This document shows positions 10,961-22,800 of a stretch of 64,000 nucleotides of DNA, piece after piece. Position numbers and translations under genes: made by a program. The stretch's first letter is position 1. Every line of letters starts with the position of its first letter. The stretch lies in contig JACATO010000980.1 of assembly GCA_018389105.1 (NCBI GenBank), forward strand, positions 372,001 to 436,000. The letters are read 5' to 3'. This stretch comes from Nautilus pompilius. Taxonomy: Eukaryota; Mollusca; Cephalopoda; Nautilida; Nautilidae. The notes under the pieces are model-generated. The model was not told the DNA's origin. It did not search any database and saw nothing but the letters and a program-made list of their open reading frames with translations.

Positions 10961-12671
10961 TTTTAGTAACCAGTCTTAAATAATCCCTAAAATAAAATAA
11001 GTATAACGAGAATATTAAGAAATTATATCTTCGGAATTTCCTTTATCCAACCATTTCTTTTTTTTTGGATACTGCATTGAAACGAACTCAAATTTACTTA
11101 TAAACCCCCCAAAGTTTGTAAAATATGCAGTATTTCAGATAATCCAGGATGTAGTACTAATTCATTTCTTATTACTACTTGAAATAGTGCATGTAGACTC
11201 TTAACAATGTTCCAGTTTCTGTCGATAATTTGAAACATTTTGGTGCTTGCATCCATTTTTTTGTGATAGTACAGTAGTGCTAAAAAATATTAGGTTTGAT
11301 ATTTAGTTACATGGCGGATATTACGTACTAGAGTTGTTATGCCGGGGTACATAACAGTATCATTAAAAAATACACCGATTCTTCATAATTAGAGTCACTA
11401 GATGGTGACATACTTGTGTAGTCAACATAAGACCATATTAACTTTGTTGTGGAAGTCTGGTGCCTTTCTTTTATTTTATAACATCTAGCAACATTTATTC
11501 CAAAATGGAAAATTTTTATTTAATAAAAACCAAACAGAATACAAATGCTTTCAAAAAAGTGCTCTTAAATTCTCAAGATTTTGCAGAGCTCCCAATCTGT
11601 CTAAGCAATTCAGATTTAGTTAACAGATAATCATAATTCTTTAGATGACAGAATTTGTGTTGGACAAGCAGCGCAGTTTCTATAGACTCTACATTAAGTC
11701 TGTTTTGCTCTTTTGTCCACTGAGTATTAATTACGCTGAACAATCTCTCCACATTAGCATTATGGCCTGGAATGGGGAAAAAGAATTCAGCAAATTTTAG
11801 CAATTCTGAGTAGCAATCAATAATTTTTCCACTTTTAAAATGCATGCTCCATTTCTCAGGAGCTAACCAAGCAACAAATCCATCAACATTCTTCTCCTTT
11901 GAGTTTATTAATCTTTTTAGGCTACAAAATTGGTCAAAACACTTTATCATCAATGCTATTTTCCTTTTTCTTTATATAAACAGTACAATTCCTAAAATGA
12001 AATTGCCCACATCAAAATATTTAATACATGCATAAAAATCACCAACTTCACTCACAAATCTTCATGTTCCCTATTCATACTTGGAAAGAAGAAAAAGGAA
12101 AGTATTTGTCAACTTTAACAACAAAAGTTCTTCCTGCTGACCAAAATGAGAGAGACTCCAAAATACCAATTACCTAATCTTCTTTTTCAATTTTTTGTAC
12201 ATTACTGTGAAAAACAGACGTAATAGAATGGGTTAAAGCCACAAACACACTTCACTCAACACATTTTAAAAAAACAAAAACAAACTTTCGTAGTTGTTGT
12301 TGACGGGTTATCTCTAATAACCTAGTTACAGCATGAAATAAAAGATAACCATCTAGATCTGCTCTGGTATAGTAAGTCTGTAAATAACAGCCAGATAACT
12401 ACAGAAGTCTTATTTTTTCTGATCTTACAGTATAAATGGAAAAACAATTGAATTATTTTTTAAATAAATGAATCAATGCTAACAGAGGAACAGCATGCTG
12501 CCGAGTAAAACGAGCAAGACGCCCAATACAACTCAAATTTCAAAAGAATTCCATTGACCCAGACGATGAGTGAGTTTCTAGATAACAGGTCTCTATTTTT
12601 GTTTAGAGGTTCAAAAGTATTTTAATGACCTGTACCAACCTTGCATCATCTTCAGTGTTCTGGTAGTCTGA
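10893..12671 (+). CDS. Candidate small plus-strand gene, head-to-head with DHRS1
   Basis: Tentative three-exon model: 10,893-10,941 (starting MATLFAVLSY inside the CpG block, donor CGAG/gtgacg), 12,488-12,569 (CCRVKRARRPIQ to SIDPDD, donor GA/gtgagt) and 12,656-12,671 (VLVV-stop after a catcttcag acceptor). The phases join to a 48-residue frame. The short length, absence of a known domain, an unusual AGAG acceptor and an alternative reading from the ATG at 10,888 all leave this uncertain. The first intron contains the hAT fragment. No function can be proposed. Confidence 0.22.
11573..11953 (-). mobile_element. hAT transposase C-terminal dimerisation fragment
   Basis: An uninterrupted 126-codon minus-strand frame ends in the typical hAT C-terminal dimerisation region: FFPIPGHNANVERLFSVIN, then a helix with LNVESIETALLVQHKF. 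In intact elements this region follows the RNase-H-like catalytic core, which is absent here. No terminal inverted repeats or target-site duplication were identified, so this is a truncated copy. It is most likely transposon debris; an open frame this short is not evidence of domestication. Confidence 0.85.
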
Positions 12672-12699
12672 CAGTGTGTTATTTCATTAAAAAGATTTA

Positions 12700-15600
12700 A
12701 AATTTTTTTCTTAAATCAGAATGCGTTGTTACATCATACAGAAACTGATATAAAGTTTCTTTCATTAAGCAAGAAGGGGCTTTGCTTTAGCCCTATTTGA
12801 AAAGTGCAGAATTATGTATTCATATGGGTATCATTAAAAATGAGTCACAATATTATATTTGGAATTTGATTCTCTAATTTTAATCAAGTTTTTTTTCAAA
12901 TTGTAAAAATATTGATAACAAAACCCTCCCATAATATAGGAAGTTATCTATAGGCCTGTATCTATTTCTTTTTTCATTCAATTAGTCTTAAACAATTGAG
13001 AAATACAAACAGTATTGTATTAATTAACCTTTTCTTTAACAAGGAAATAAACCATTATATTTTGCTATTTTTAAAGATAAAAGATATATATTCTACTCCA
13101 GACAAAGTACAGTTTTCTAACTTTATCAAACTTTCTTTTTTAAAAAACTATACCAAAAAAAGTCACCAGACTAGAGATTTCCATGCTGAGTTGTTGTCAC
13201 GAGAGAAGTGTGTTTCCTTGACAGCCACCTGTATGTACTCAGTTTGACAATACAGCTAACCACCACATTGATTTGTTTCTTTGATCTTCAGCAGTAGCAT
13301 CTCTACAAGGATTTTTGGGTCCAGTTTTATGATGACATCATTTAACTTGTCTTCCACATAAATGATAAATCGACATTTGTGAACTAGAAATGGTTATTCA
13401 AATGCTTCTTAGTTCAACGAGAAATTTAAGATGAAAGCGAAAGCCAGAACCATTACCTATTCAGCCACCATTATTGTAAAAAATAAAAAAAAAAAACAAA
13501 AGCCAACTCTTACTCTCAGATTTAACTGCATGTGCCATCACATTTTCTAATCAGACATTTTAGAAATGGTATTGTACTAGATACTACTAATAGACCAATT
13601 TCATTAAAATTGTTCAGCACTATTATATGCTTAACAACGTAAAGGTCATCAGAAAAAAATACTTAATGAGCACATCCTCCTTATTTGACTGGAGATCCAT
13701 CCCAGCACCATTTTTATACGACTTACCAATCTCAAACCCACTTTGCTACCTTCCAATGCTACACAAGTTTTTTATGATAAGAATTGTTAGCCGTATGATG
13801 AATTCTGAACCTTGGTCTAAGAGACCTGCATGTCAGCAGCCAATGAGAGGGGTGGAAGTAAGTTCTCTACAAAAACCTGTCCAACACACCACAAACCGGT
13901 GAAAAGGGAAGCATTAAAAGTTAACTTCCACATAAACAAGGCAAACCAATGTTCCATCTTGATTGTATAATTTAGTTCTCTGTATGGTTCAGTTTTCTAA
14001 CAACCTGGAGATGAGATGACGACACAAATGTTTTTTTTTTTTGGCCAGTGCCACTTAATTCCTAGTTCCTTCAAATGGCCTAAATAGCCTTTCAAATATA
14101 GTAACAGATTCATAGCATAACTCCAAAAGTCTTTTGTCAGTCTTGGTATACAGAAAAAAAAAAAAAAAACATTTGAAGAAAAAAGAAGAAAGGTTGTATA
14201 GGTGTCTACATCTGCCAGTGCCATCAATCACCAGCAGAAAAATCTGGTTATCAAAAATCTCCTATGCTCTAAATAATCCCACATAATAACTGCCTACTAA
14301 TTACTGTTAACAGATCCAGTCAGCTTCCCAAGGTATCCACAGGACCATTTAGCACACACAAATATATTGACTTGGATATGCTTTTATCAGTCAGATACAA
14401 GTGCATTATTAGAAATTGAATCTTTCTGAAAGTGTTAATACGGTACATTTATTTATATACGATACATACTATAGATTGATCACAATCTTGAAAAATTTTT
14501 GTTTTTTTAATCAGGAAAATAAAAGTAAAATAGAAATAAGAAGCTGAAGTGGGCTTGCAAGTGTAGCCCTACCATTTTAAAATTTACATGTAAACTCAAA
14601 TAGTATCAGCAAGATTAGTTCCATGATAGAAATCCTTTATTTAAATAAGCAAACGATTACTGTAGGATTAGAGTGTACAGAGATTATAACAACATTCTTT
14701 TCAGAATGTCACTCAAAATCATGTTTGATGAACAGTCAGTTTTAGCCAAATCCCCATATATTCTTGTATAAACAGAAGCTGGCTAATGAATGGATACTTA
14801 TGAAATAAAAACTATATACATTTGAGATTGTGATGTGAAATATATTATATATATAGTATATATATCCAAGAGACAACATACATTCTTCCTCTTTCTGGAC
14901 ACAATATGAAATTCCTTCCAAGCAAAAATGTAAGGGAAGATATCTTCAAAAATTCACAATACACTTGCTGAATACATCATCATCTCAGTCAAATAGGCTA
15001 CATGAAAAGTAAAAATCCATTCATTACATCTCATATAAAAAAAAGTTCTCATGTTATTTGGCAAAAAACTAACCCTTACAACAGCAGTTGGTAAAGTGCA
15101 TAGAATCAGCAGACAGGATAGTTATCTACTTTTTTAAAAACCCTACACCTGCTCTTTAATGTAAACACATTTTAAATAAATAAATATTGTTTTATTACAA
15201 CTATAAATGGCAGCCACTTACTACGATCAGTCAAATCATACACTAACTTTGGTTTGAAAAAGCATTTGGAAAGTTAAGAAAAAGGCTACCTATACATTTT
15301 AAATGTTGGGCACCAACCTTAATAGTAGCAGCAGCAGTTACCTAAGGATTAAAGCAAACTGATACCAGCAGTTATGTGATGCAGGTAAAAATTATCGAGT
15401 GGTGACAACTCACTATTCCCATAGGTCTCTGATTTGGCAATGATAACTCCATCTGCTAAATTGAAGGTATGCATGATATTTATTTGTAGGTAGTGTATAC
15501 ACATATGTAAAAGCATGCCCTTAGTTTTGCAAACATTTAAAATTCATATACAGAGGAACTTTCCCCCCAAAAATTGTTTAGTTAGTGCAACTTAAATACT

Positions 15601-16496
15601 CTGTCAATTTCTGCAAACTCATGAAAATAATGTAAAAGTAAGAACTGTTCTCAAGTCCATAGTTTGCTGAGTGATACAAATGAAGTTTTCTCAATTCTCT
15701 CTGCTTAGGAAAATGCTGCATCAATGAATAACTTAGTTAAGCCTTGTTAAAAAGAAAATGAACAAGCTTCTGAATGTACATTTCCAATTCCTTAGTCACA
15801 CCACCACCAACTCCCAATAGCATCCATGTCACCTAATGATGGGAATGAAAGGCTTCAGTTGTTCTCTAGCTTTTTTTCTTCTTCAAGAATACTAACAGAT
15901 GGATAATGTTAAAGTTCCAAGGAAAAGAAAAAAAAATATATAAAGTAAATCTTATTTAAACTAAGAAAAATTATTTCACTCTAGGAAATAGCTGTCTCGT
16001 AAAAGTTTAAAATATTCTTAAACAGATTCCTGTCTTGTTTAAATCATCCTGCTGGCACCATGACAGGTCTCACTCTAAATTGTTTAAGCCTAAAACTGGT
16101 TTGGCATAGTTTCAAGAATCTAAATGTAGAATAGTAAATACATGGTCTAGTTTCTAGATGTTTGAGAGAAGATATAGTAGTTCTGAAATTTCCATGCAAA
16201 CAGTTTTTCCAGTTGTCAAGTATGACGGTGTATTATAAATTGACGCAATAATCGTCATCAACAGTGTGAACCAGTTTTAAAATCTGCATCACCAACAGTT
16301 TCCTGGGCGTCTTGGCTTCCAAGCTATAATGTGAAATCTTTCATAGCTTTTCAGGTCAAAAATAGTCATCCAAGAATTTTGTTTTACCTTTCACCTTTAT
16401 TACTGCATTATGTAGATCTAGACTAAAAAAAAATTCCTTGTAATATATTTTTTTTGTTCTGAAATTCCAACCATTAATAAAGCTTCTCTACTAAGC
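12700..16496. other. Intergenic AT-rich sequence with no firm gene
   Basis: Contains A/T runs, a TA-rich microsatellite near 14,847-14,877 and a few exon-like open stretches. No transposase domain, RNA gene or known protein was recognised. The best open stretch (13,256-13,383) is listed separately. Confidence 0.5.
13256..13383 (-). other. Exon-like open stretch, unassigned
   Basis: After a minus-strand ctag acceptor, 41 codons are open to a TAG stop. They encode a helix-prone peptide with YVEDKLNDVIIKLDP and ILVEMLLLKIKE. It could be the last exon of an unidentified gene. Its incoming phase does not match the neighbouring candidate at 16,697, and no family was recognised, so chance is a real possibility. 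Confidence 0.2.
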
Positions 16497-16902
16497 CTAC
16501 ATATCAAGTTCAGCCTTCTCAGTTTCTAATATCAACGCAGCTTTCTTTCTTAACTAATATTCGACATATCTTAAAAACAAAACAAGAAATTGTCATTCAT
16601 TTCATTTGAGTGCATTTAGCATTAAGAATATTTTTTTGATGTTAACATTTTAACCATATTTTGATATAGCTATAGATAACTATATCTAAGTTTTACCTGA
16701 CTATTGTATTCTTCTTCTTCATCTGTCAAGACCCACTTTTGCATCTCGTGTACTAGCTCCTTTAGAATGAGACTATGCATTTCTTCTTCAAATACCATAT
16801 TTTGCAAATATGCTCAACAGAAAAAATAATAAAAAAAAAACAACAAACATCTGCAGTAGATTTACCAATTTTTGGAAATCTGTACATAAACTGAAATATC
16901 AT
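16497..16902 (-). CDS. Candidate small minus-strand gene of unknown function
   Basis: Three minus-strand pieces join in one 69-residue frame: 16,866-16,902 (MIFQFMYRFPKI), 16,697-16,812 (YLQNMVFEEEMHSLILKE to DEEEEYNSQ, with a long pyrimidine tract before its acceptor and a CAG/gtaaaa donor) and 16,497-16,553 (LRKKAALILETEKAELDM-stop). The predicted protein is highly charged and helical. Weak points are a 53-base first intron and a better pyrimidine tract at a competing acceptor just upstream of the last exon, which would instead give ICRILVKKES and a different end. No homologue was recognised. The middle exon is the best supported. Confidence 0.3.
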
Positions 16903-17679
16903 CAATTTCAGGTAATGTTAAGGAGATAAGTTAGTTAGGGTTAAGTAATGTGAGAAGTGCTGTTTAAATGTTAACATTCACAAATGAAAAGTGATACCAC
17001 CAAATGTTAAGAGACTGCCGCAGCAAGAGAGCATTCACTGTTAGCAGCATTACAGCACAAAATGAAATAGTTCTCCTGTTTACATCTTTCTTAAATGAGT
17101 AAACATTTACATTTCGAGTAATTCATCGATGTGTTTGATGATCTTAAACAGGGATTGAATATACTTAAGTTATCTAAAACTGCAGGCCTGCAAATCAACC
17201 ATAATATTTTTCTGGTTACATACTAAAATAATTTAAAATTACACAAAAAATGAAATTCTTTTTGTTTCCTTAGTTTAGTGTGGACAAGAAAAGAACAAGG
17301 TTGTTGAATATAGCAAACAGTTGCAGTCAGTCAGCTCAGTTTGTTCATTTTAAATAAAACAAAGATTTTAAAATACCCTCTTCAATCAGCATATACTCAG
17401 AAGAGTTGGTATCTGAAGCAAACAGTTTGTAGTAATTTTTAAAATCAAATATTCAGAAAAATAAAACTTAATTTTGATGTGAAATCACTTGTTAAAAGAA
17501 AACAACAACAACAAAGCTGATGGGTTTTAAAGAGCTCAGAGAGAGAAAGAGAGGTGTGTGTGTGCAGGTGCACGCATAAGTTAAGCAGTCCTTAATATTA
17601 AAAGTGTATGTTAATAACTAATTTACAACTCACAAAACTACATTTCTGTGGCTGTTGAAAATGGGTGTTAAAGAGTAAC

Positions 17680-18955
17680 GGTACATAATCTTTATTTAGA
17701 GTTGTTTTCTGATTATAAGAACATCCCTGATGCTAAGGCCAGCAATGAGGCAATCTGTTCCACATTTTGTAGAATATTAAGTCATATTTCCAATCCAAAA
17801 TTCTTTATAAAGTGGCTAATTCAAAATATTACCAATAGAAAAAAAACTGCTACACAGGGAAGTGTATTGTGGATTACAAATAAAGATTCTTAAATGTTTT
17901 CACATTTCTAGACTACATACGAGGATGACTGCATTCATCTAACAACCAACCCATACTGCAGAGAGACTACCAGCAACAATCGTGTGATAGTCAGGAAACT
18001 GTTGGATTTTAATGACTGCATGGCTCAGTATTGCTCTGACACATGGCTGTAGAAGTTCTAACAGGTGAACCAATGTTAACACAACCTAGTTTTCAGCTCA
18101 CTCAGCCTTCAGAAAGAGAAAACAACAATTGCTAACATTAAATAATTAAGCTCTAGGTTGTTCTCCCACATCAATATGGACCATGTTAAAATAAATACTT
18201 TTTTTTTGAGCAATCTGGAGGAAAAAAAACAAAAGGAAATGTGTTGACTCGAAATAACCTTTCAATACTTGAATGTTGCACTACAAAGTCCAAGATTGGA
18301 TAATGTAATGTAATGTATCACACTAGTGATTTTTTTCCCTCTTAAAACTGCCAGCAGCAGCAGCAGCAGCATATAAACCCTATCCTCAGGGGCAGGCACA
18401 ACAAACCACAAAAGCAAGCATTCTGAATCCAAAAAGGTTTTGCAAATTTCTACAAATAAAAAAATACAGAAAAAAAAAAATAAAAGAAAAAGGAAAATGT
18501 TGTACAACAATAAATGAAAGTTAGCAAAGCAGAAACAACTCCTCCTCTCTTCTTTCGTTGAAGTATGTACAAAAAAAATCTCCAAAACCTCTTCTTGTAC
18601 CTTGTATTTCCCCACCCCACCAAAAAAAAGAAGTTGACAAAAATGGTCCATCAGTCCTGCCAGGTCTTGTGTTGTGCCCACTTTAGCTTATGACAATAAG
18701 TCTGGCTGGAAATAAAAAATTATGTTTTCTCTTCCCTATACAACACAGTTATTGCTGTTGATTTTCTATTCTTTTACGCCCAGTTTTTCAATATAGCACT
18801 GTCATAATCAACAACAAATGTGTAAATCATACACTTTTCACAATTAGTTCAGAATAAAGAGAAAAGGTGGAGAATTATAAAACAAAAAATATATATAAAG
18901 TTTTTGTTCTTTGTAATATGGGTATCTCCATAGATAAAAAAAAATTTCTGGATTT
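17680..18955 (-). other. SRGAP: Probable 3' UTR of srGAP
   Basis: Sequence directly downstream of the srGAP stop codon. An AATAAA overlaps the stop itself (18,955-18,960), and the next canonical signal on the minus strand is at 17,691-17,696, which would give a 3' UTR of about 1.27 kb. A short CAG/CTG run (six CAG units at 18,352-18,369) lies within. A 139-codon open frame at 18,262-18,681 is low-complexity and is not called. The true end could lie further downstream. Confidence 0.45.
17691..17696 (-). promoter_or_regulatory. Candidate polyadenylation signal for srGAP
   Basis: AATAAA on the minus strand, the first canonical hexamer downstream of the one that overlaps the stop codon. Use is inferred from position only. 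Confidence 0.35.
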
Positions 18956-19844
18956 TTATTGCTTTGTAGCTGGCAACTCAATGACTGCTTCTGGTCGTGG
19001 AAACTTTCGTTGTGTGTCTGGTGACTTCCCTGGTTTCCTCATTACAGGCGGTTTGGTCTTCAGAGGTGGCTTTGGCTTCTCTGGAATTGGAGGGGGGCAA
19101 AGAGTGATTCCATCACCCCTTGGATCTCCTGGACGTGCACGCCCTGCCACACTAGAACTGTAGCTGCGCTTCATTGTAGAAGACCCCGATGCCTGTAAGG
19201 AATCCTCAATGGGCTGGATGTCATCAGGAGCACTATGCCGACTTGAGGTCAGTCCACCACCACTGCTGCTGCCAACACGCACAATCTGGTTCACCTTCTT
19301 CAATGTGCTCTGATTAGACTTTGCAAATGCATCAGCAGCACTGATTGTAGGGCTTCCTGGTTCACTGTTCTCCTGAGATGGTGGAGAGTCTGAGCCTTCA
19401 GGAAGGTCAAGAACAAGGTCAGGGGTGTGCTTTGGGGTGGGCTTAGTCTTCATCACAGGAAGACTCATACGTTTATCACTTTTTTGCTGCATCTCCAGGG
19501 TCTTGATGCCAGACATGACTTCAGCCAGGGCATTGTCAATGTCCACAGAGATATCATCTGCAGTGCTGTCAGAGAGCTTGCTTTTTGGTTCAGGCTTTTC
19601 TTCTACAGGTGGTTCTTTTGAGTGCTCTATACTGGAGTCCTGCGGTTCCTTGGCAATGCTTTTTGGCGATGGCGGGGGCGTGGCAAGCCCTGTGAGGTGC
19701 TCAGACTTGTCACGTTCTTTCCTCAGTATGTTTGGCTGAGAGAGAGATTTCTCAAGGTTCTCATCACTGAGTTGGCGTAATACAGGAAGTGAATGTGTGG
19801 AGCTATGCTTATCCTCCTCACTACTGTGGCTTCTTTTGTCTTCC
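18956..19844 (-). CDS. SRGAP: srGAP last exon: Ser/Pro-rich tail
   Basis: 889 bases after a catcatag acceptor, ending at TAA. The 295-residue tail contains THSLPVLRQLSDENLEKSLS, the family helix VDIDNALAEVMSGIKTLEMQ (compare QDIEATMNSALNELRELE) and KHTPDLVLDLPEG, nearly identical to KHTPDVVLD in vertebrate srGAPs. It finishes with proline-rich PPPIPEKPKPPLKTKPP, a likely SH3 ligand, and RKFPRPEAVIELPATKQ-stop. Many Ser-Pro sites suggest phosphorylation (inference). Confidence 0.95.
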
Positions 19845-22800
19845 CTATGATGAAAACAAAAAACAAACAAACATTCAGTGTGTACAGCTTTCAATGGTTA
19901 CAGTACTCGATTATGCTAGAAGTATCCAATCAAACATAATTCAAGAAAAGAATCAACAATTAAATCTCATGTTTGACATACAACAACAGAATATTATAGT
20001 AATAATTATAATTTATTAGCAAGTATTTATTTAAATTAGGCTTTGTTTTTGAATAATTGTGTATATATATACTTTTCAGCAACTTGTACTTGCATACAAC
20101 ACACCTATTCTTTTTAAATTCTTTATTTTTTCTTGACATTTATCTTTTAATTATGCCAGCTAATTTAAAAAAAGCAAAAAAAGTGTTTCTGGCTACCTAA
20201 AATCTAGAGAAATTCCCAAGATTAAAAATGTAAAATTGCGTTTCTCTGATAACTCAAATACCGACCAATCAGCCTCTGGATTCCTAACAGTAGTAACTCT
20301 CTCAGGGAGGTACAAATATCACTATTAAAGTTATGCAGTTTTTTAAACCACATTTTGCATAAATTATTTTACAATAAGCAAGTTCAGCAGGGGTACATAC
20401 TTGGGAATTTTATTTAGAGTCATCAACTCTTGAAGCATCATCTCATTATGCGATGCCATAGTTGGTTCTAGTGCTGCTGTAATAGTTGTGGGCTCTGAGT
20501 TTAAATATTTGTTTGCACTTCCATTTATTAAAAGAAAAAAAATTACTGATTAAAACCCTGACCTCAGTTTTTGGGGAAGATCTTTTAAAAACTAAATTTT
20601 CCATTATTCTAGTAGAGTGACAATTAAAAATAATAAATCAGTTGATAGAAAAATTAATAAACTCAAATATTTATACTGGGACATCTTCAAAGTTCTTTTT
20701 TTAAAGAATATTTAAAGAAACCAAAAACATTTGAAGTTGAAAAGAATTCACAATGAAAAGTTTAAAAAAATTAAGAGTATTTGATGAGTTAAAACCACTA
20801 TTTTTTTTAAAAGCATTTGGGAATTTCCTTTAAAAATCTACATAATAAATTCTTAGGCACCAATCAAGAGGATTTTAAAATTACACAAATGATGATGTCT
20901 GATACTTTAGTTAACAATTCCAAAATAATCACATACTATACGACAAAGATTAGAAAATTAAATGTGATAGCAAAAAACAATGCTTTGGATGGAAATGTTA
21001 TTACATTTAACATTTAAAGTCTTTTTAAAGCTAAGAAAGTGTACTTCTTGCGTATGAAATAAAATAATATTGAACCTAATCAGTTTGATAAATTATCATC
21101 TATTTAGAAGGTATAGTTCATAGATCTTCAAAGTGGGACTATAATATAATCCACATAAATCAATCTATACAATTACCCAAGTTTAAAAATGAAAACTGAT
21201 GCTTTAAATATACATTTTTTTAAAAAAAAGCTTTTATGGTACATCCAGTGGTCTCAAAATATAAAAATTACGACTCTAAATTAAATATGAAAGGAATAAC
21301 ATCCTGTTGCTATAAATAAACTAAACTTGAAAATTAAGAAACATTCCACCTCATAATTACAAATTAAGAAAATTCTAGAGATTATGTAGATCTTTTGCTT
21401 ATTACACAAGGTGATCAGTCTCATTATACACAAATAAGAAATAACAAAATTAATTGGATCCAAAACCATGAAAAGTTTATACAGTATGCAAAAGCTTTTA
21501 AAATTAATTTTAAAACTAAAGCAGCATTACTTAATCATGAAGCAACATCTAGTAAAATTCTTCAGTTTTAAAACTCTAGAGCTTATCTTTTGTGATTTAC
21601 GTGGATTCTGAAAGTGATTTGCTAAAAGTGAGAGGACATGACCCCTTTTCATTTTGTTACTGTGTTGTTTCCAATTACAAAATCCACACATACTCTTTAG
21701 TAAATACATTGCTAATTTTTTTTATAAAACAGATAAAATAGGAGACAAACAAATAATATTTATCATTAGTCAAAAATCCAATATGATTTTTTACAAATGA
21801 AGATCATTGTCATCTCATTAGAAAATTTAAAGCAGCAACATGCAATGGATTTTATCTTAAATACCCAAATCATATACCTATTATATTTCATAATTTATCT
21901 AGTTATGAACTCATTGCTCTTTTAAAGATCTTGCAAAAGATAAAATTTGTTATATTTTTTAGATGATTCAGGAATAATTCCATTCAAGGAGAACGTGAAG
22001 TGGATACAGTGAAAATGATAAACCAACATACTTTCAGTTTTATGAGAATCAGTGTAACTGGGATGGCATAAATATAACCACAGATCAGTTTACACGCACA
22101 AATGATAAAACGGTTAGAAGAGAGCTGTACAGTCGTCCCTCGCCATATCGCGGTTCATTTTTCGCGGTCTCACCGTATCGCAGATTTTTAAATTGTATAT
22201 ATCCAATTTCAATTCGCCGATTTTTCGCTATATTGCAGAATTTTGCGCGGTACATAGGTATTTTTATATATTTATTATTTTAATTATTTTGTGTGGTAAA
22301 ATAAGCATTTTCTAGCCTAAAAAATTGAAAACAATATTTAAAAAATATAAAATACGTAGCGTACAGCAGATGAGTAGACAAAGACTCACACGTATGGTAA
22401 ACGCAGCTACGGCCGCTTCCGCTAGTTTGCTCACGTGAGATGGTACACGGCACACTATTGGCTGATGGATGGGAGGCGACCAACCAGAGCACTGTGTCCT
22501 ACGATGTCGCCCAAGCGTCCTGCACCTTCTAAGGCTTCTGGCACTGAACCCAAGCGCCAGAGGAAGATGCTTACCATCGCAGAAAAGGTGGAACTCCTCG
22601 ACATGCTAAAGGAAGGGAGAAGCTATGCGGCTGTAGGCCGCCATTACGGGATCAATGAATCTTTGGTTCGCTACATAAAGAAGGACGATGGCAGCAGCAG
22701 TGTCTTTTAACAAGACTGCGAAGAGGGTGGTAACTTCCCGCAATAAGGCCATGTAGGATGATGAGTGTTTAAGAGCATAGGAGTGTTTATAAGAATGTGG

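Noticed and set aside
14028-14160. Minus-strand open frames after a long T tract (TDKRLLELCYES and a second frame)
   Set aside because: Two frames are open at once, no homology is seen, and the T tract is an ordinary homopolymer run.
15330-15470. Minus-strand open stretch with ADGVIIAKSETYGNSELSP
   Set aside because: Short, open in two frames and without a donor. Consistent with chance in this composition.
18352-18369. CAG/CTG run considered as an expandable repeat
   Set aside because: Only six units, within ordinary range and in noncoding sequence.
18262-18681. 139-codon minus-strand open frame
   Set aside because: Low-complexity Leu/Phe-rich translation of T-rich sequence in the probable srGAP 3' UTR.
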